Part shown: piece by piece, positions 17,841-26,708 of the stretch
How the letters are laid out: each line of letters opens with the position of its first letter
Position numbering within the stretch: position 1 is the stretch's first letter
Assembly (NCBI RefSeq): GCF_013140855.1
Contig: NZ_JABBPG010000001.1
Coordinates: 806,001-870,000, forward strand
Source of the DNA: Pseudoalteromonas caenipelagi
GTDB taxonomy: Bacteria; Pseudomonadota; Gammaproteobacteria; Enterobacterales; Alteromonadaceae
Length of the DNA: 64,000 bases
Direction: 5' to 3'
Position numbers and translations under genes: made by a program
The notes under the pieces: generated by a model
The model's input: the letters and a program-made list of their open reading frames with translations, nothing else
Told to the model about the DNA's origin: nothing
Databases searched by the model: none

Positions 17841-18200
17841 ATGAATTCAGAACAAACAAGAAACTTTCAAGACCGATTGGAGTGCGAACTACTTACAGTT
17901 AGGCAAGCACTATTAAACGAGTTGAAACAATCTAGCCAAAAATTTTCTGGCGAGCTTGCTGAGTTGTTAGAGCAAAGTTTGCCATCCGAGTGGTTGGATA
18001 TCGCGGCAAAGCATATAAATCCCCAGCAATATCCTGATTTTCAGAGACTATTAAAGTTAGAAGCAGCGCTTTGCCAAATCGACATAGGTCAATTTGGCTA
18101 CTGCTGTGACTGCGAAACACAGTTGGACATTAAAGACTTAACTGCCGACCCTACAATACAGCGATGCCACAATTGCAGCGAAAAAAGTCACCAAACTTAA
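17841..18200 (+). CDS. DksA/TraR-type zinc-finger protein
   Basis: 119 residues from the ATG at 17841, chosen for the CAGGAGAGCGACT ribosome site; an earlier in-frame codon at 17811 lacks one. The C-terminal Cys4 finger (YCCDCETQLDI...RCHNC) matches the DksA/TraR family. An N-terminal helical region with LLEQSLPSEW and a glutamine-rich stretch replaces the long DksA coiled coil. True DksA has 151 residues with DxxDxA at the coiled-coil tip. This protein is shorter and lacks a clear tip motif, so it is a paralogue that may bind the RNA polymerase secondary channel; its effect is unknown. Its stop overlaps the stop of the convergent lipoprotein gene by four bases. Confidence 0.82.
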   Translation: MNSEQTRNFQDRLECELLTVRQALLNELKQSSQKFSGELAELLEQSLPSEWLDIAAKHINPQQYPDFQRLLKLEAALCQIDIGQFGYCCDCETQLDIKDLTADPTIQRCHNCSEKSHQT

Positions 18201-19219
18201 ATCTTTGGTAAAAAGGTTATTACGCTGGCGGGATGTAAGGCAACCCCTTCGATTAGCGAATATGCTTGTTGCTCTGTCAGCTTTAACCTTGATTGCAGCG
18301 TTACGGTAGCTTGCTTTAAAGACCAACCTTGATAATGAATACCCAAATCAACTTCCATCAGAGCAAGTAATAGTGCCTGCTCTTGCTTTGTTAAAGTAAA
18401 CTGGCAATTAGCGACAGTGGCAGGTAAGTTTACGTAGTCATCTAACCAGTTAAGACCTGGCTTTAGCTCTTGGCAACGGGTTTTAATCATCCCAAGCGCA
18501 TAATTTGAGTTTTCTTCTGTTAAGTGTTCTGCGTATTCTCGAGAATTAATGAACTTGTCAGCTAATTGGTGCTGCACTTGTGCAAGCAAATTACTAGGCG
18601 ATACCGCCTCGGTGTAATAAAAATTTAGTTTGCTCTGATACCACTCCTTACCATTTGGCAACTGATAAAGACCAATACCACTTCTAGGCTTATATGTGTC
18701 TAAATATGATACTAACTCACTGCCCTTCGCTTGCTTTGCCAAATACTCATTTAACCGAGAGAGTTCGATGCGAGACAAATATATTTTGCTCTCTTTGGCT
18801 TCTTCTAGCTTAGCTATAACATTCAAAAGCCAATTATCTATGTCGTCATCATTTAAACCATGTAATAGCGCATTTTTTAAAACATTTACGCTCGCTGGCC
18901 ACATGATATACCGCTCTGGATATCGTTCTTGAATTTTTAAGTAGTTAAGTTCGTCTAGCTGCCCTTTATCCAGCACTTGATCATCTAGCGTTTGATAAAT
19001 CATGTGTCTTCTATCTAGGTAGTCATCCGTAAAAGGCAAAATAGTAAAAGGGCTATCTGCCTGTTTAGGCATAAGTGCTTGATTGATCTCTTGCATTGTC
19101 TGCTGCGCAGATTGATAGCTTATTGTCACTGGCGCAGACGCCTTATCGCACCCAACTAGGTACACCAGGGCTGCAATGCCAAATAAAAACTGACATATTT
19201 TTGAATGGTAAACTTGCAT
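18197..19219 (-). CDS. Lipoprotein, distantly DUF885-like
   Basis: 340 residues. The N-terminus (hydrophobic run then LVYLVGC) is a lipoprotein signal with the modified Cys near residue 24, so the mature protein is probably membrane-anchored in the periplasm. The last 60 residues (VDLGIHYQGWSLKQATVTL...YSLIEGVALHPASV) resemble the C-terminal part of DUF885 proteins, where GIHxxGW is followed by a Pro-Gly loop. The rest is not clearly recognisable and the protein is much shorter than canonical DUF885 members (about 590). No enzymatic motif is certain. It lies downstream of the TPR gene but behind a strong terminator and converges with the zinc-finger gene. Confidence 0.6.
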   Translation of the reverse strand: MQVYHSKICQFLFGIAALVYLVGCDKASAPVTISYQSAQQTMQEINQALMPKQADSPFTILPFTDDYLDRRHMIYQTLDDQVLDKGQLDELNYLKIQERYPERYIMWPASVNVLKNALLHGLNDDDIDNWLLNVIAKLEEAKESKIYLSRIELSRLNEYLAKQAKGSELVSYLDTYKPRSGIGLYQLPNGKEWYQSKLNFYYTEAVSPSNLLAQVQHQLADKFINSREYAEHLTEENSNYALGMIKTRCQELKPGLNWLDDYVNLPATVANCQFTLTKQEQALLLALMEVDLGIHYQGWSLKQATVTLQSRLKLTEQQAYSLIEGVALHPASVITFLPKI

Positions 19220-19242
19220 ATTTTGAAAATACTATAGGTAAT

Positions 19243-19268
19243 AAAAAAGCCCCTTTCGGGGCCTTTTT
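19243..19268 (-). terminator. Terminator of the TonB2-type operon
   Basis: GCCCC/GGGGC stem with flanking A/T runs around TTTC, one base after the TPR gene stop. It has T-runs on both strands and ends the long leftward operon that begins with the DUF3450 gene. Confidence 0.85.
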
Positions 19269-19269
19269 G

Positions 19270-20529
19270 TTAGATCTTAACGCCTTTGCGTTGAGCTTTG
19301 TCTTTAATAAACGTTGCCCAACCACGTGCAAATTTGCGTGTTCTTGGATCTTCTTGTGCTTTAACGATTGCTTGATACGCTTGCTTATATTTTTCCTGAT
19401 ATAAGTAAGCTTCAGCTAAATCAGTGTATGTATTACCTTCTTTATCTGTACCAAGTTCTAACGCCTTATTCAAACGTTCTACCGCAGCACTAAACTTTTG
19501 CCCCGTCAACAATAAACTACCAGCCTTTCTATAAAGCTCTGCATCGTTATCAAATTTAGCAGCTTCTTCATAGTATTTAGCCGCATCGACTAAATGCTTA
19601 GCTTGGTGGTAGTAACTCGCTGTTGCAGTCACATTTTGCTTAGTTCGTTCAACTTTTCCGTCCTTCAGTGCTTTTTCAAAAACAACTGCAGCTTTGTACG
19701 GAATGTCGTTCAACGAATAGTAGCTGCTCAGAATCTTATAGTGGTTCTCTTTCTCGAAATAGCCCTTACGGTATGCTATTTCCATTACAGTCAAACCTTC
19801 AGAATAATCTTCAGTTTGCATGTAGAAAGAGCCAAGTTGAGTCCACATTTTTGGTTCTTCCGGGAACAACTTCACTAATATTTCAGCAACTTTTACTGCG
19901 TCTTTGTACTTTTTAAGCTCAAAGAATGAACCAATTTTAAGCATATGGTATTGCTTGTTTGGTTCAGCATCTAACTTAATCGCTTTATCAGCAGGCTCAA
20001 TAACTTTGCTGTATTGCTTAAGCTCGTAATAAGCTTGAGCGATTCGAGCGTATACTTTCGGATCTTCTTCACCTGTGAAGTCCATCCAATCGTTGTACGT
20101 TTTAATCGCTTCTTGGTACTTATTAGTTCCAATTAGCAAGTCACCAAGTAACTTATATAAGTCAGCTTGATCTTTAAAGTTAAGAGCGTCTGGAGCGATA
20201 GCTGAGCGAATATATTTTATCGCATCATCGTATCGCTCTTTTTGCGCGTACATATTACCTAAGTAACGGTTTACCGTCGCTTTATCAAAATCATTTGATG
20301 GGTCAAGCTCTTTCAACTCAGCAATTGCCTCGTCGATTTTATCTTCATTGTACAAGTCAAAAGCTTTAACCACTTTTTTACCTGTACGCTCACCCATGAT
20401 TTTGGTTTTGGCTTTTTTACGTTCTTCAATCTTGGCATAGTCTGGAGCAGCTACTGCAGCCGTAGTGTATACAGTACCTGACAAAGACATAAGTAGCGCA
20501 AGAGCTGTTGCTTTATTCAAATGCTTCAT
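19270..20529 (-). CDS. Exported tetratricopeptide-repeat protein of TonB cluster
   Basis: 419 residues with ribosome site GGAGGCAAGAA. A signal peptide (about residues 1-28, ending TAAVAA) is followed by many TPR units that fill the protein (for example NRYLGNMYAQKERYDDAIKYIRSA and YARIAQAYYELKQYSKVIEPADKAI). Predicted periplasmic scaffold. The gene is the last of DUF3450-ttpC-exbB-exbD-tonB-TPR, the usual order in Pseudoalteromonas, Shewanella and Vibrio TonB2-type systems, where the TPR protein is co-encoded with TonB2 and probably helps receptor energisation. It starts 11 bases after the tonB stop. Confidence 0.9.
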   Translation of the reverse strand: MKHLNKATALALLMSLSGTVYTTAAVAAPDYAKIEERKKAKTKIMGERTGKKVVKAFDLYNEDKIDEAIAELKELDPSNDFDKATVNRYLGNMYAQKERYDDAIKYIRSAIAPDALNFKDQADLYKLLGDLLIGTNKYQEAIKTYNDWMDFTGEEDPKVYARIAQAYYELKQYSKVIEPADKAIKLDAEPNKQYHMLKIGSFFELKKYKDAVKVAEILVKLFPEEPKMWTQLGSFYMQTEDYSEGLTVMEIAYRKGYFEKENHYKILSSYYSLNDIPYKAAVVFEKALKDGKVERTKQNVTATASYYHQAKHLVDAAKYYEEAAKFDNDAELYRKAGSLLLTGQKFSAAVERLNKALELGTDKEGNTYTDLAEAYLYQEKYKQAYQAIVKAQEDPRTRKFARGWATFIKDKAQRKGVKI

Positions 20530-20540
20530 TTCTTGCCTCC

Positions 20541-21158
20541 TTAACCGTCTTGATTGAGTTTAAAGTCTAACTGAACCGTAATACCAGGTTGTTTTTCAGG
20601 TTTCCCATCAACAATCTTAGGGCGATATTTCCACTTACGTAATGCTCTAATAGCTTCACGGTTGAAAATACGCTTTGGTTCAGCATCAATAACTTCTACA
20701 TCTTCAACTTCGCCTAGCTCGTTGATAGTAAATGAAAGCTGTACCCAACCCTCTTTACCATCACGCGCTGCTTGAACCGGATATTTAGGTTCAATACGTA
20801 CGATAGGTGTTGCATCACCGTCGCGGCCAAATTCACCAGGACCACTCAGACCACCAGATGTTCCACCCAGATCGATGCTTGGCATATTAAAGCCAATTGC
20901 ACCTGCTGCAGGGTTTGCATTTTCAGGCTGAGGCGGCTGCGGCTTAGGCGGCTGCTTCGGTGGAGGTGGTGGCGGAGGCGGAACTCTCTTCCGCTCCTGC
21001 ACCTCAGATTCAGGTGGATTCGTCATAATTTCGACCACTATCTGTTCTTTTTTCTCATCTGCCCTATCAGCTCCGCCAGAGATAAGATAAGACATAAAAA
21101 AGAACAAGCCGAAAGTAACTGCCCCACCTGCAATCAGTGAAAACAGAAAACGAATCAT
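20541..21158 (-). CDS. tonB: TonB family energy transducer
   Basis: 205 residues. It has one N-terminal membrane helix (IRFLFSLIAGGAVTFGLFFFMSYL), a Pro-rich periplasmic spacer (PPPPPPPPKQPPKPQPP near residues 61-77) and a C-terminal TonB box-binding domain (VRIEPKYPVQAARDGKEGWVQLSFTI...ALRKWKYRPKIVDGKP). The length is like TonB2 of Vibrio, shorter than TonB1. It transmits proton-motive force from ExbB/ExbD to outer-membrane receptors. Its ATG overlaps the exbD stop by one base. Confidence 0.95.
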   Translation of the reverse strand: MIRFLFSLIAGGAVTFGLFFFMSYLISGGADRADEKKEQIVVEIMTNPPESEVQERKRVPPPPPPPPKQPPKPQPPQPENANPAAGAIGFNMPSIDLGGTSGGLSGPGEFGRDGDATPIVRIEPKYPVQAARDGKEGWVQLSFTINELGEVEDVEVIDAEPKRIFNREAIRALRKWKYRPKIVDGKPEKQPGITVQLDFKLNQDG

Positions 21159-21562
21159 TACTTAGCTCCAGCTATTGAAATCTTCAGGCTATCGCTAGTT
21201 GCCTTGATTTGGTCCATTACTTTCACAACCACACCGTGTTTAGCACCTTTATCCGCTTGGATAATAACGGTCTCAGTTGGTTGTTCAGCAAGAATACTTT
21301 CAAGGTTTGCACTAACACGCTCTACATCAACTTGACGCTTATCCATCCATATCTCGCCATTCTCACGAATAGCGATGAAGACGTTTGCGTTCTTAGTTTG
21401 TTGAGCTTGAGCAGCCTTTGGCTTCTTAACTTCAATACCAGCCTCTTTCACAAAAGACGTGGTAACGATGAAGAAGATCAGCATGATGAATACGATGTCT
21501 AGCATCGGCGTCATATCTACTGCTGCATCTTCGTCTTCACGAAAACGTTGTTTACGTGCCAT
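21158..21562 (-). CDS. exbD: ExbD family biopolymer transport protein
   Basis: 134 residues. An N-terminal cytoplasmic tail is followed by the single membrane helix with the conserved proton-carrying Asp (DMTPMLDIVFIMLIFFIVTTSF, near residues 16-37) and a periplasmic ExbD/TolR domain with IIQADKGAKHGVVVKVMDQIK. Partner of ExbB and TonB. It overlaps tonB by one base and follows exbB by 14 bases. Confidence 0.96.
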   Translation of the reverse strand: MARKQRFREDEDAAVDMTPMLDIVFIMLIFFIVTTSFVKEAGIEVKKPKAAQAQQTKNANVFIAIRENGEIWMDKRQVDVERVSANLESILAEQPTETVIIQADKGAKHGVVVKVMDQIKATSDSLKISIAGAK

Positions 21563-21576
21563 ATTAATATCTCTCT

Positions 21577-22101
21577 CTAGTGATGTGGCAAGCTGTCAAT
21601 CAACTGTTCTTTAGCCATTTTCGCTCTTGCTTCAAGGCGAGTGCTAAAGAATACACCTGACAGTGCCGCAACCATTCCTGCCATTGTTGGTACCGTCGCC
21701 ATTGAGATGCCTGATGCCATCAAACGTGCATTACCAGTACCTTGCGTAGCCATGGTTTCGAACACCGAAATCATACCTGTTACTGTACCTAGTAAGCCGA
21801 TTAATGGACACATTGCAACCAATGTTTTGATAATCAACATACGCTCATCTAATTTCTCAGACGCTTCAGAAATCCATGCATCGCGGATTCTGTGTGCGTA
21901 CCAAGACGTTGTGTCTTGGCGGGCGTCCCACTTAGCTACGATATCCGCCTTCATTTTTGGATACTCAGCTAGTAGGAACCAATAGCGCTCAATCATTAAA
22001 AACCACATAATAAAGAGTGCTATCGCGACCACGTATAAAACTTGGCCGCCTGTGCCAACAAAATCCCTGATAGATTCCCAGGTCTCCATCAGGACTAGCA
22101 T
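21577..22101 (-). CDS. exbB: ExbB/TolQ family proton channel subunit
   Basis: 174 residues, the short ExbB2 form. It has three membrane helices: VLYVVAIALFIMWFLMI near the N-terminus, then IKTLVAMCPLIGLLGTVTGMI and GISMATVPTMAGMVAALSGVFF. The MCPLIGLLGTVTGM segment is the family signature. Its ATG overlaps the ttpC stop (TAATG) behind GGAGAGAG, so translation is coupled. It works with ExbD, TonB and the accessory TtpC. Confidence 0.95.
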   Translation of the reverse strand: MLVLMETWESIRDFVGTGGQVLYVVAIALFIMWFLMIERYWFLLAEYPKMKADIVAKWDARQDTTSWYAHRIRDAWISEASEKLDERMLIIKTLVAMCPLIGLLGTVTGMISVFETMATQGTGNARLMASGISMATVPTMAGMVAALSGVFFSTRLEARAKMAKEQLIDSLPHH

Positions 22102-23465
22102 TAGGCTCTCTCCTTCTCCGCGTGTGCAGCAACAATACCTGCACTTTGCTCGTCAAGGATGTGTAAAACAGCTTTACTACGACCCGAAACGATTGCGTGT
22201 AATAGGATTAGTGGTAGAGCAGCAATAAGACCTAGAGCTGTTGTTACAAGCGCTAGAGAGATGTTACCTGCCATGATCTTCGGATCACCAGTACCAAATA
22301 GTGTGATTGATTCGAACGTTAGGATCATACCAACAACCGTACCTAATAGACCTAGTAGTGGCGCAATTGCAGCCAAGATCTTGATGATGTTAATACCCGC
22401 TTCAATACGTGGCGTTTCACGTAAAATAGCTTCATCAAGTTTAAGCTCTAGGTTCTCAACGTCTTGGTTCTTGTTGTCATGGTAAACTTTCAAGATACGA
22501 CCAAGTGGGTTGTTTGTGTTAGGTGTATTGATGTTTTTAATTTGCGCCTTGATTTTCGCACCAACCATCATTAGGTCTAGGAAGCGAACAAGTGCAAGCA
22601 ATGCACCTACTGCTAACAATGCAGTAATGATGTAACCAACTGTGTCACCTTGGTGCCAGCGCTCTTCAACAGTAGCACGCTGAGTGTTCAAACGTAAGAT
22701 TGAACCACGCGTTGGGTCTACATAAAACTTAGTGTAAGTACCAGAAGATGTGCTAAGTAGAGAGTTAACAGTATCTAACACATAACCGTCTGGTTGCTTA
22801 CCTAGTGGCGTGATTGCTTTGTTAGCTGCATCATAAAGAACATAGCCGTCTTTAGTCACTAAGTTAAAGTTACCAACACGAGTAACTTGTTTAACGTTAG
22901 TCTCACCGCTAAGTTCAGCAACTTGAGCTTCAAAAGTAGATACTTTTGCAGACTCAGTCATTTCAGTTTGGAATGCAATCCAAAGCTCTTCTAGTTCACG
23001 AGTAGTTGGTAGTTCTTTTGCAGCAGCAAGAGAACGTAATACTTCAGCGCGTCCTGGTTTTTCAGCAGATACTAATGATGCTTCGATTGAACCGATAGCT
23101 TCTGAAGCTGAACGACGTACAACACCGAACATCTCACCTAAAGTACCTGTAGCGTTAGCTAGTTCAACTTCTTTTTCAGCAAGTGTGATTTCGTTTTGCT
23201 TGAACTCTTTGCCCAAACGCTCACCACGTGCTTTTTCAGCAGCTAGTTCGCTCTTTGCTTTATTAAGCAAAGACTGCTGGTTTGCGCGAGAAGAAAGGAA
23301 CTCTTGCTCACGTTGCTTGTTGATTTTTCCTTCAGAAATACGGTTTTGCTTTACTTCCTGTAGGATTTTATCAAGAGCTTCTGTATTTGCGTGTGCATTT
23401 AGCGCGGCACCTGCAGAAACAGATAGTGCAGCGGCTACTGCAAAGCCTTTAAATAGTTTCTTCAT
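22101..23465 (-). CDS. ttpC: TonB-system protein TtpC (MotA/TolQ/ExbB domain)
   Basis: 454 residues from the ATG at 23465; a GTG two codons earlier has GGAGT too close. A signal peptide (MKKLFKGFAVAAALSVSAGAALNAHA) is followed by a long periplasmic coiled-coil region (about residues 30-260), a membrane helix (GYIITALLAVGALLALVRFL) and a C-terminal MotA/TolQ/ExbB domain with IKILAAIAPLLGLLGTVVGMI. TtpC is required for Vibrio TonB2 function and marks this type of system. Part of the six-gene operon. Confidence 0.94.
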   Translation of the reverse strand: MKKLFKGFAVAAALSVSAGAALNAHANTEALDKILQEVKQNRISEGKINKQREQEFLSSRANQQSLLNKAKSELAAEKARGERLGKEFKQNEITLAEKEVELANATGTLGEMFGVVRRSASEAIGSIEASLVSAEKPGRAEVLRSLAAAKELPTTRELEELWIAFQTEMTESAKVSTFEAQVAELSGETNVKQVTRVGNFNLVTKDGYVLYDAANKAITPLGKQPDGYVLDTVNSLLSTSSGTYTKFYVDPTRGSILRLNTQRATVEERWHQGDTVGYIITALLAVGALLALVRFLDLMMVGAKIKAQIKNINTPNTNNPLGRILKVYHDNKNQDVENLELKLDEAILRETPRIEAGINIIKILAAIAPLLGLLGTVVGMILTFESITLFGTGDPKIMAGNISLALVTTALGLIAALPLILLHAIVSGRSKAVLHILDEQSAGIVAAHAEKERA

Positions 23466-23471
23466 TTTCAC

Positions 23472-24242
23472 TTACTCCGCGCCAAAGATTGGTAATGCAA
23501 CTAGATCTGGGGCAGCCTGACCACGTGCGATACGGATCATATCTTTAACAGGCTTAAGGTATTCTTCACCTAGCTCATCCCACTGTTTAGCAGTATTGTT
23601 CCAAACCCATGCATGCTTTAAGTCAAAAGACTGAGCAACATAAGCTACGCGGCCAAGACGTGCAAAATCAACGTTGATGTTTTTACCATTGATTTCTAAA
23701 GAACCTTGAGACGCAGCCATAACTGAACTGTAATCAGTTTCAATTGTGTATGCTTCAAGTACTTGGCGGAATTTTTCTGAAGTAGTAACTTTAGAATTTG
23801 AAAGTAGTTCACGTAACTTCTCTACGCGACCCATACGTGTTTCAGTCTCAAACGGAACGTCCGCTTTGATGAATTGCTCAAGCGTATCGATCATGCGATA
23901 CATCAAAGGCACAACGTCCTGTTTTGTCTTTTCAATTGTTCCGATCTGACGATCAAATGACTCAATGCCAGCTCTTTGGTCAGCGACCAAACGGGCAACG
24001 TGGTCGTTATAAACTTTTAGTAGTTCAGTTTCGTCAACAACACTGCGGTACTCGCCGATCATTTCTTGCGTTTGACCAAAAATGTTGTCGATTTTTTCTT
24101 GAGACTTTTTAGCAGCCTTTTGAGTTTGTTGACCTACTTTTTGTACGTCGTTCAAAGGATCTGCAATCACATTGCTGCTTGCAAATGCTGTTGCGCCTAA
24201 AAGCGCAGTAGCTACAAGACTCTTTCTGATTTTAACAGACAT
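23472..24242 (-). CDS. DUF3450 periplasmic coiled-coil protein
   Basis: 256 residues from the ATG at 24242; GGGAAC precedes it, and a TTG three codons upstream is less likely. A signal peptide (SLVATALLGATAFASSNVIA) is followed by a long helical region (QKVGQQTQKAAKKSQEKIDNIFGQTQ... onward) and a compact C-terminal part with FDLKHAWVWNNTAKQWDEL. DUF3450 proteins head TonB2-type operons in marine Gammaproteobacteria. Their function is unknown, but linkage and export suggest a periplasmic part of the energy-transducing machine. First gene of the operon. Confidence 0.9.
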   Translation of the reverse strand: MSVKIRKSLVATALLGATAFASSNVIADPLNDVQKVGQQTQKAAKKSQEKIDNIFGQTQEMIGEYRSVVDETELLKVYNDHVARLVADQRAGIESFDRQIGTIEKTKQDVVPLMYRMIDTLEQFIKADVPFETETRMGRVEKLRELLSNSKVTTSEKFRQVLEAYTIETDYSSVMAASQGSLEINGKNINVDFARLGRVAYVAQSFDLKHAWVWNNTAKQWDELGEEYLKPVKDMIRIARGQAAPDLVALPIFGAE

Positions 24243-24653
24243 AGTTCCCAACCAATTAAGTAATGTTACTTTTATAATTTTATCACCCCTCTAGGGAGCA
24301 ACCCTGATATCTTTTAACAGATATCAACTGTCCAATAATGCTAAATGCAAGTCGCTGTGTCAACTTCACTTGCAAAACAAATTTTCCAGTTCTAAAAAAA
24401 TAAATTCGATATAAAACAAAAAATTAACATGGTTTTTTTTCAACTCCTCTTATAGCCTTTGATAATAAAGCAGTTAAATCACAATGTTTACATTTAATTA
24501 CAACACAAGAGCGCAATGTAATAGTCTCTTTAATTTTGCAATTATGGGCCTTAACTACATGAATACAATAAAAATTTAAATTTATGATCGAAAAATAATT
24601 GCTATTTTTGCATCACTGAAAAAAAAACCTCCATCTGCCTATATTTCAACCAC
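24243..24653. other. Gene-free AT-rich stretch upstream of TonB operon
   Basis: About 410 bases with no convincing coding frame. It must hold the promoter of the leftward TonB operon. A direct repeat GATATC-ttttaaca-GATATC lies near 24307-24326. I looked for a Fur box and did not see one. The far end is the 3' flank of the CAT-family gene. Confidence 0.5.
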
Positions 24654-25292
24654 TTAATTTACTAGCTCAAAAATAGCTTGTTTAAGTGTAGTCAAAAATT
24701 GAGCAACGTGAATACCATCTAACAAAGCATGGTGCACTTCTATATTTAACGGCATCAACCCCGTGCTGTCTTGGTATTGACCAAATACAAACTTAGGGAT
24801 ACCAGAACAGTGGCTTGTATCAGTTGACGCATGGTTAAAACTGGTAAAGTTCAGCCAAGGTAATATTGATACATACACTTGTGCGATGTGTGTTTCTCGA
24901 AGTTCAAGCGCTTCGTTCAATAATGACTGGTCTAAGTAATGTGCTTTTTGTGAACAAGCATGCGCACAAAATTGCTCAAAGCTTCCTTTTACAGACAAAG
25001 GCGTAAAACGGAAGGTTTCATCTTCTTTTAAAAATACAGTGCTTAGCGTAACTTCATCCACCTCACAAGGCTGACCATCTTGAATGCGATAACGCATTGG
25101 CGCGTATTGATTTAGCGCTTGCAATAAACAATACAGGTAACACAAGGTAAATGAATACTGATTTGCCTTTGCAAACTGATAGAGTGAAGAAAAATCTAAA
25201 TGTGTTGTTAGATTGAATTGCGGCTTGTCAAAACTTTTAAAAAAATGAAAGTGCTGTGCGCGTGGCCACGTGTTTAAGTCAATTCGTTTCAT
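24654..25292 (-). CDS. Chloramphenicol acetyltransferase family protein
   Basis: 212 residues from the ATG at 25292. Type A CAT fold: the catalytic His motif appears as EVHHALLDGIHVAQFL near residue 185 (HHxxxDG), and TVFLKEDETFRFTPLSVKGSF and SILPWLNFTSFNHAS match substrate-pocket segments, including the conserved Ser-rich region. CAT enzymes acetylate chloramphenicol with acetyl-CoA as trimers. A chromosomal copy with host-like base composition and no mobile element nearby may be intrinsic, with another natural acceptor. A strong terminator of the ldh gene lies only 14 bases ahead of the ATG and the ribosome site is weak, so expression may be low or conditional. Confidence 0.85.
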   Translation of the reverse strand: MKRIDLNTWPRAQHFHFFKSFDKPQFNLTTHLDFSSLYQFAKANQYSFTLCYLYCLLQALNQYAPMRYRIQDGQPCEVDEVTLSTVFLKEDETFRFTPLSVKGSFEQFCAHACSQKAHYLDQSLLNEALELRETHIAQVYVSILPWLNFTSFNHASTDTSHCSGIPKFVFGQYQDSTGLMPLNIEVHHALLDGIHVAQFLTTLKQAIFELVN

Positions 25293-25305
25293 ACGTATAC
25301 AGAAC

Positions 25306-25333
25306 AAAAAAGGGTATGCTAAGCATACCCTTT
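25306..25333 (-). terminator. Terminator of leucine dehydrogenase gene
   Basis: Near-perfect palindrome AGGGTATGCT/AGCATACCCT followed on the minus strand by six T. It ends the ldh transcript just ahead of the CAT-family start codon. Confidence 0.85.
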
Positions 25334-25359
25334 CAACTATCTAGTATCGAATAAAATCG

Positions 25360-26400
25360 TTAAAGACCTTGTTCGATAATTTCTTGGGCTAATTCATCTG
25401 CGATAATGTGAGTAGATTTTTGCTCACTTTCTGAACGCGCAAAAATCTCCGTTAAGGTGTCATAAATACCTTCAACGTGTTTTGTAGCAGCAGCTTCGTT
25501 GTAGCCTTCAGGTTTAGTTTCGTAATAAACGTTGATGATACCACCAGCATTGATCACGTAATCTGGCGCATAAAGCACCCCTTTTTCACGCAGAATTTCA
25601 CCATGGCGAGACTCTGCAAGCTGGTTGTTTGCACAACCCGCTATGATGTTAGCCTTAATACGCGGGATGGTATTATCGTTAACAGTCGCGCCAAGTGCAC
25701 AAGGTGCATAAACATCAACGTCTAAATCATAGATTTCATCAATACCAACGGCTGTTGCGCCAAACTCAGTAACCACTCTATCTACTGATGCTTGGTTGAT
25801 ATCAGTAACAAACAACTCAGCGCCTGCTTCGTGCAAATATTTACATAAACCGTAAGCAACTGCTCCTAAACCTTGAACAGCAACTTTGACGCCAGCTAAA
25901 TCTTGGTGACCATGTTTATGTTGGTATGCTGCTTTGATACCTAAAAATGTGCCAAGTGCTGTAAATGGTGATGGGTTACCACTTTTACCTTCAAGACCTA
26001 ACACATAGTTAGTCTCTTTGTTCATTATCATCACATCACCTGTCGTGATGTTTACATCTTCAGCTGAATAATAGCTGCCACCTAATCGCTCTAGATGCTT
26101 ACCAAACGCCCTAAATAACGCTTCAGATTTAATTTCTTTAGCATCGCCAATTATCACAGATTTACCACCACCAAATGGTAAACGTGCAACCGCGTTTTTG
26201 TATGTCATGCCTTTAGATAGACGCAACACGTCATATACGGCATCTTCATCTTTGGCGTAGTTCCATAAACGGCAACCACCGACAGCTGGACCTAGCTTAG
26301 TATTGTGTACCGCAATGATTGCTTTTAAGCCTGATGCTTCATCTGCACAAAATACGACCTGTTCATGATTATCAAATTCAACTTGGTTAAATACAGCCAC
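25360..26400 (-). CDS. ldh: Leucine dehydrogenase (Glu/Leu/Phe/Val family)
   Basis: 346 residues from the GTG at 26400, chosen because TTCGGAGAACTTAAA puts GGAG eight bases ahead of it. NAD-dependent oxidative deamination of branched-chain amino acids, the entry to their catabolism. The catalytic Lys region KGMTYKNAVARLPFGGGKSVI (near residues 69-89), the Rossmann motif VAVQGLGAVAYGLCKYL, and IIAGCANNQLA are intact. It stands alone between terminators. A near-perfect LiuR-type palindrome at 26628-26643 suggests control by branched-chain metabolites. Confidence 0.95.
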   Translation of the reverse strand: MAVFNQVEFDNHEQVVFCADEASGLKAIIAVHNTKLGPAVGGCRLWNYAKDEDAVYDVLRLSKGMTYKNAVARLPFGGGKSVIIGDAKEIKSEALFRAFGKHLERLGGSYYSAEDVNITTGDVMIMNKETNYVLGLEGKSGNPSPFTALGTFLGIKAAYQHKHGHQDLAGVKVAVQGLGAVAYGLCKYLHEAGAELFVTDINQASVDRVVTEFGATAVGIDEIYDLDVDVYAPCALGATVNDNTIPRIKANIIAGCANNQLAESRHGEILREKGVLYAPDYVINAGGIINVYYETKPEGYNEAAATKHVEGIYDTLTEIFARSESEQKSTHIIADELAQEIIEQGL

Positions 26401-26627
26401 TTTAAGTTCTCCGAAATGTCTCACCCTATAGGTGTTGATAGCGCTGAAATTGGCAAAACTCTATCACTAACTTATCATCCATGCCAGAAAATGAGATGAT
26501 CATCCTACTAAATACAATTAATTTAAATGAACAAACTAATAATAATCACAATAAGGAATATTTAACCCCCAAATGAGCGCCAAGCAGACTTATATAGTTA
26601 AGATATCTTAATTCTTCGCAAGGGATG

Positions 26628-26643
26628 TTTACGTAAACGTAAA
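26628..26643. promoter_or_regulatory. Candidate LiuR operator upstream of ldh
   Basis: TTTACGTAAACGTAAA has TTTACG/CGTAAA arms around TAAA and contains the perfect palindrome GTTTACGTAAAC. From memory it resembles the motif proposed for the MerR-family regulator LiuR, which controls leucine/isovalerate degradation genes, including ldh in related marine bacteria. It lies about 228 bases ahead of the ldh start. The regulator assignment is inferred. Confidence 0.6.
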
Positions 26644-26672
26644 GTTTAGTAGCGGTGTACAATTTTAGTTAC

Positions 26673-26708
26673 AAAAAAAGCCACGTATTTATTAAACACG
26701 CGGCTTTT
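26673..26708 (-). terminator. Terminator of fumarase gene
   Basis: GCCGCGTGTTT/AATACGTGGC-type stem with a long loop and a run of seven T on the minus strand, starting 18 bases after the fumarase stop. Confidence 0.8.

Noticed and set aside
24243..24653. Fur box for the TonB operon
   Set aside because: I searched for the GATAATGATAATCATTATC pattern and found only short partial matches.
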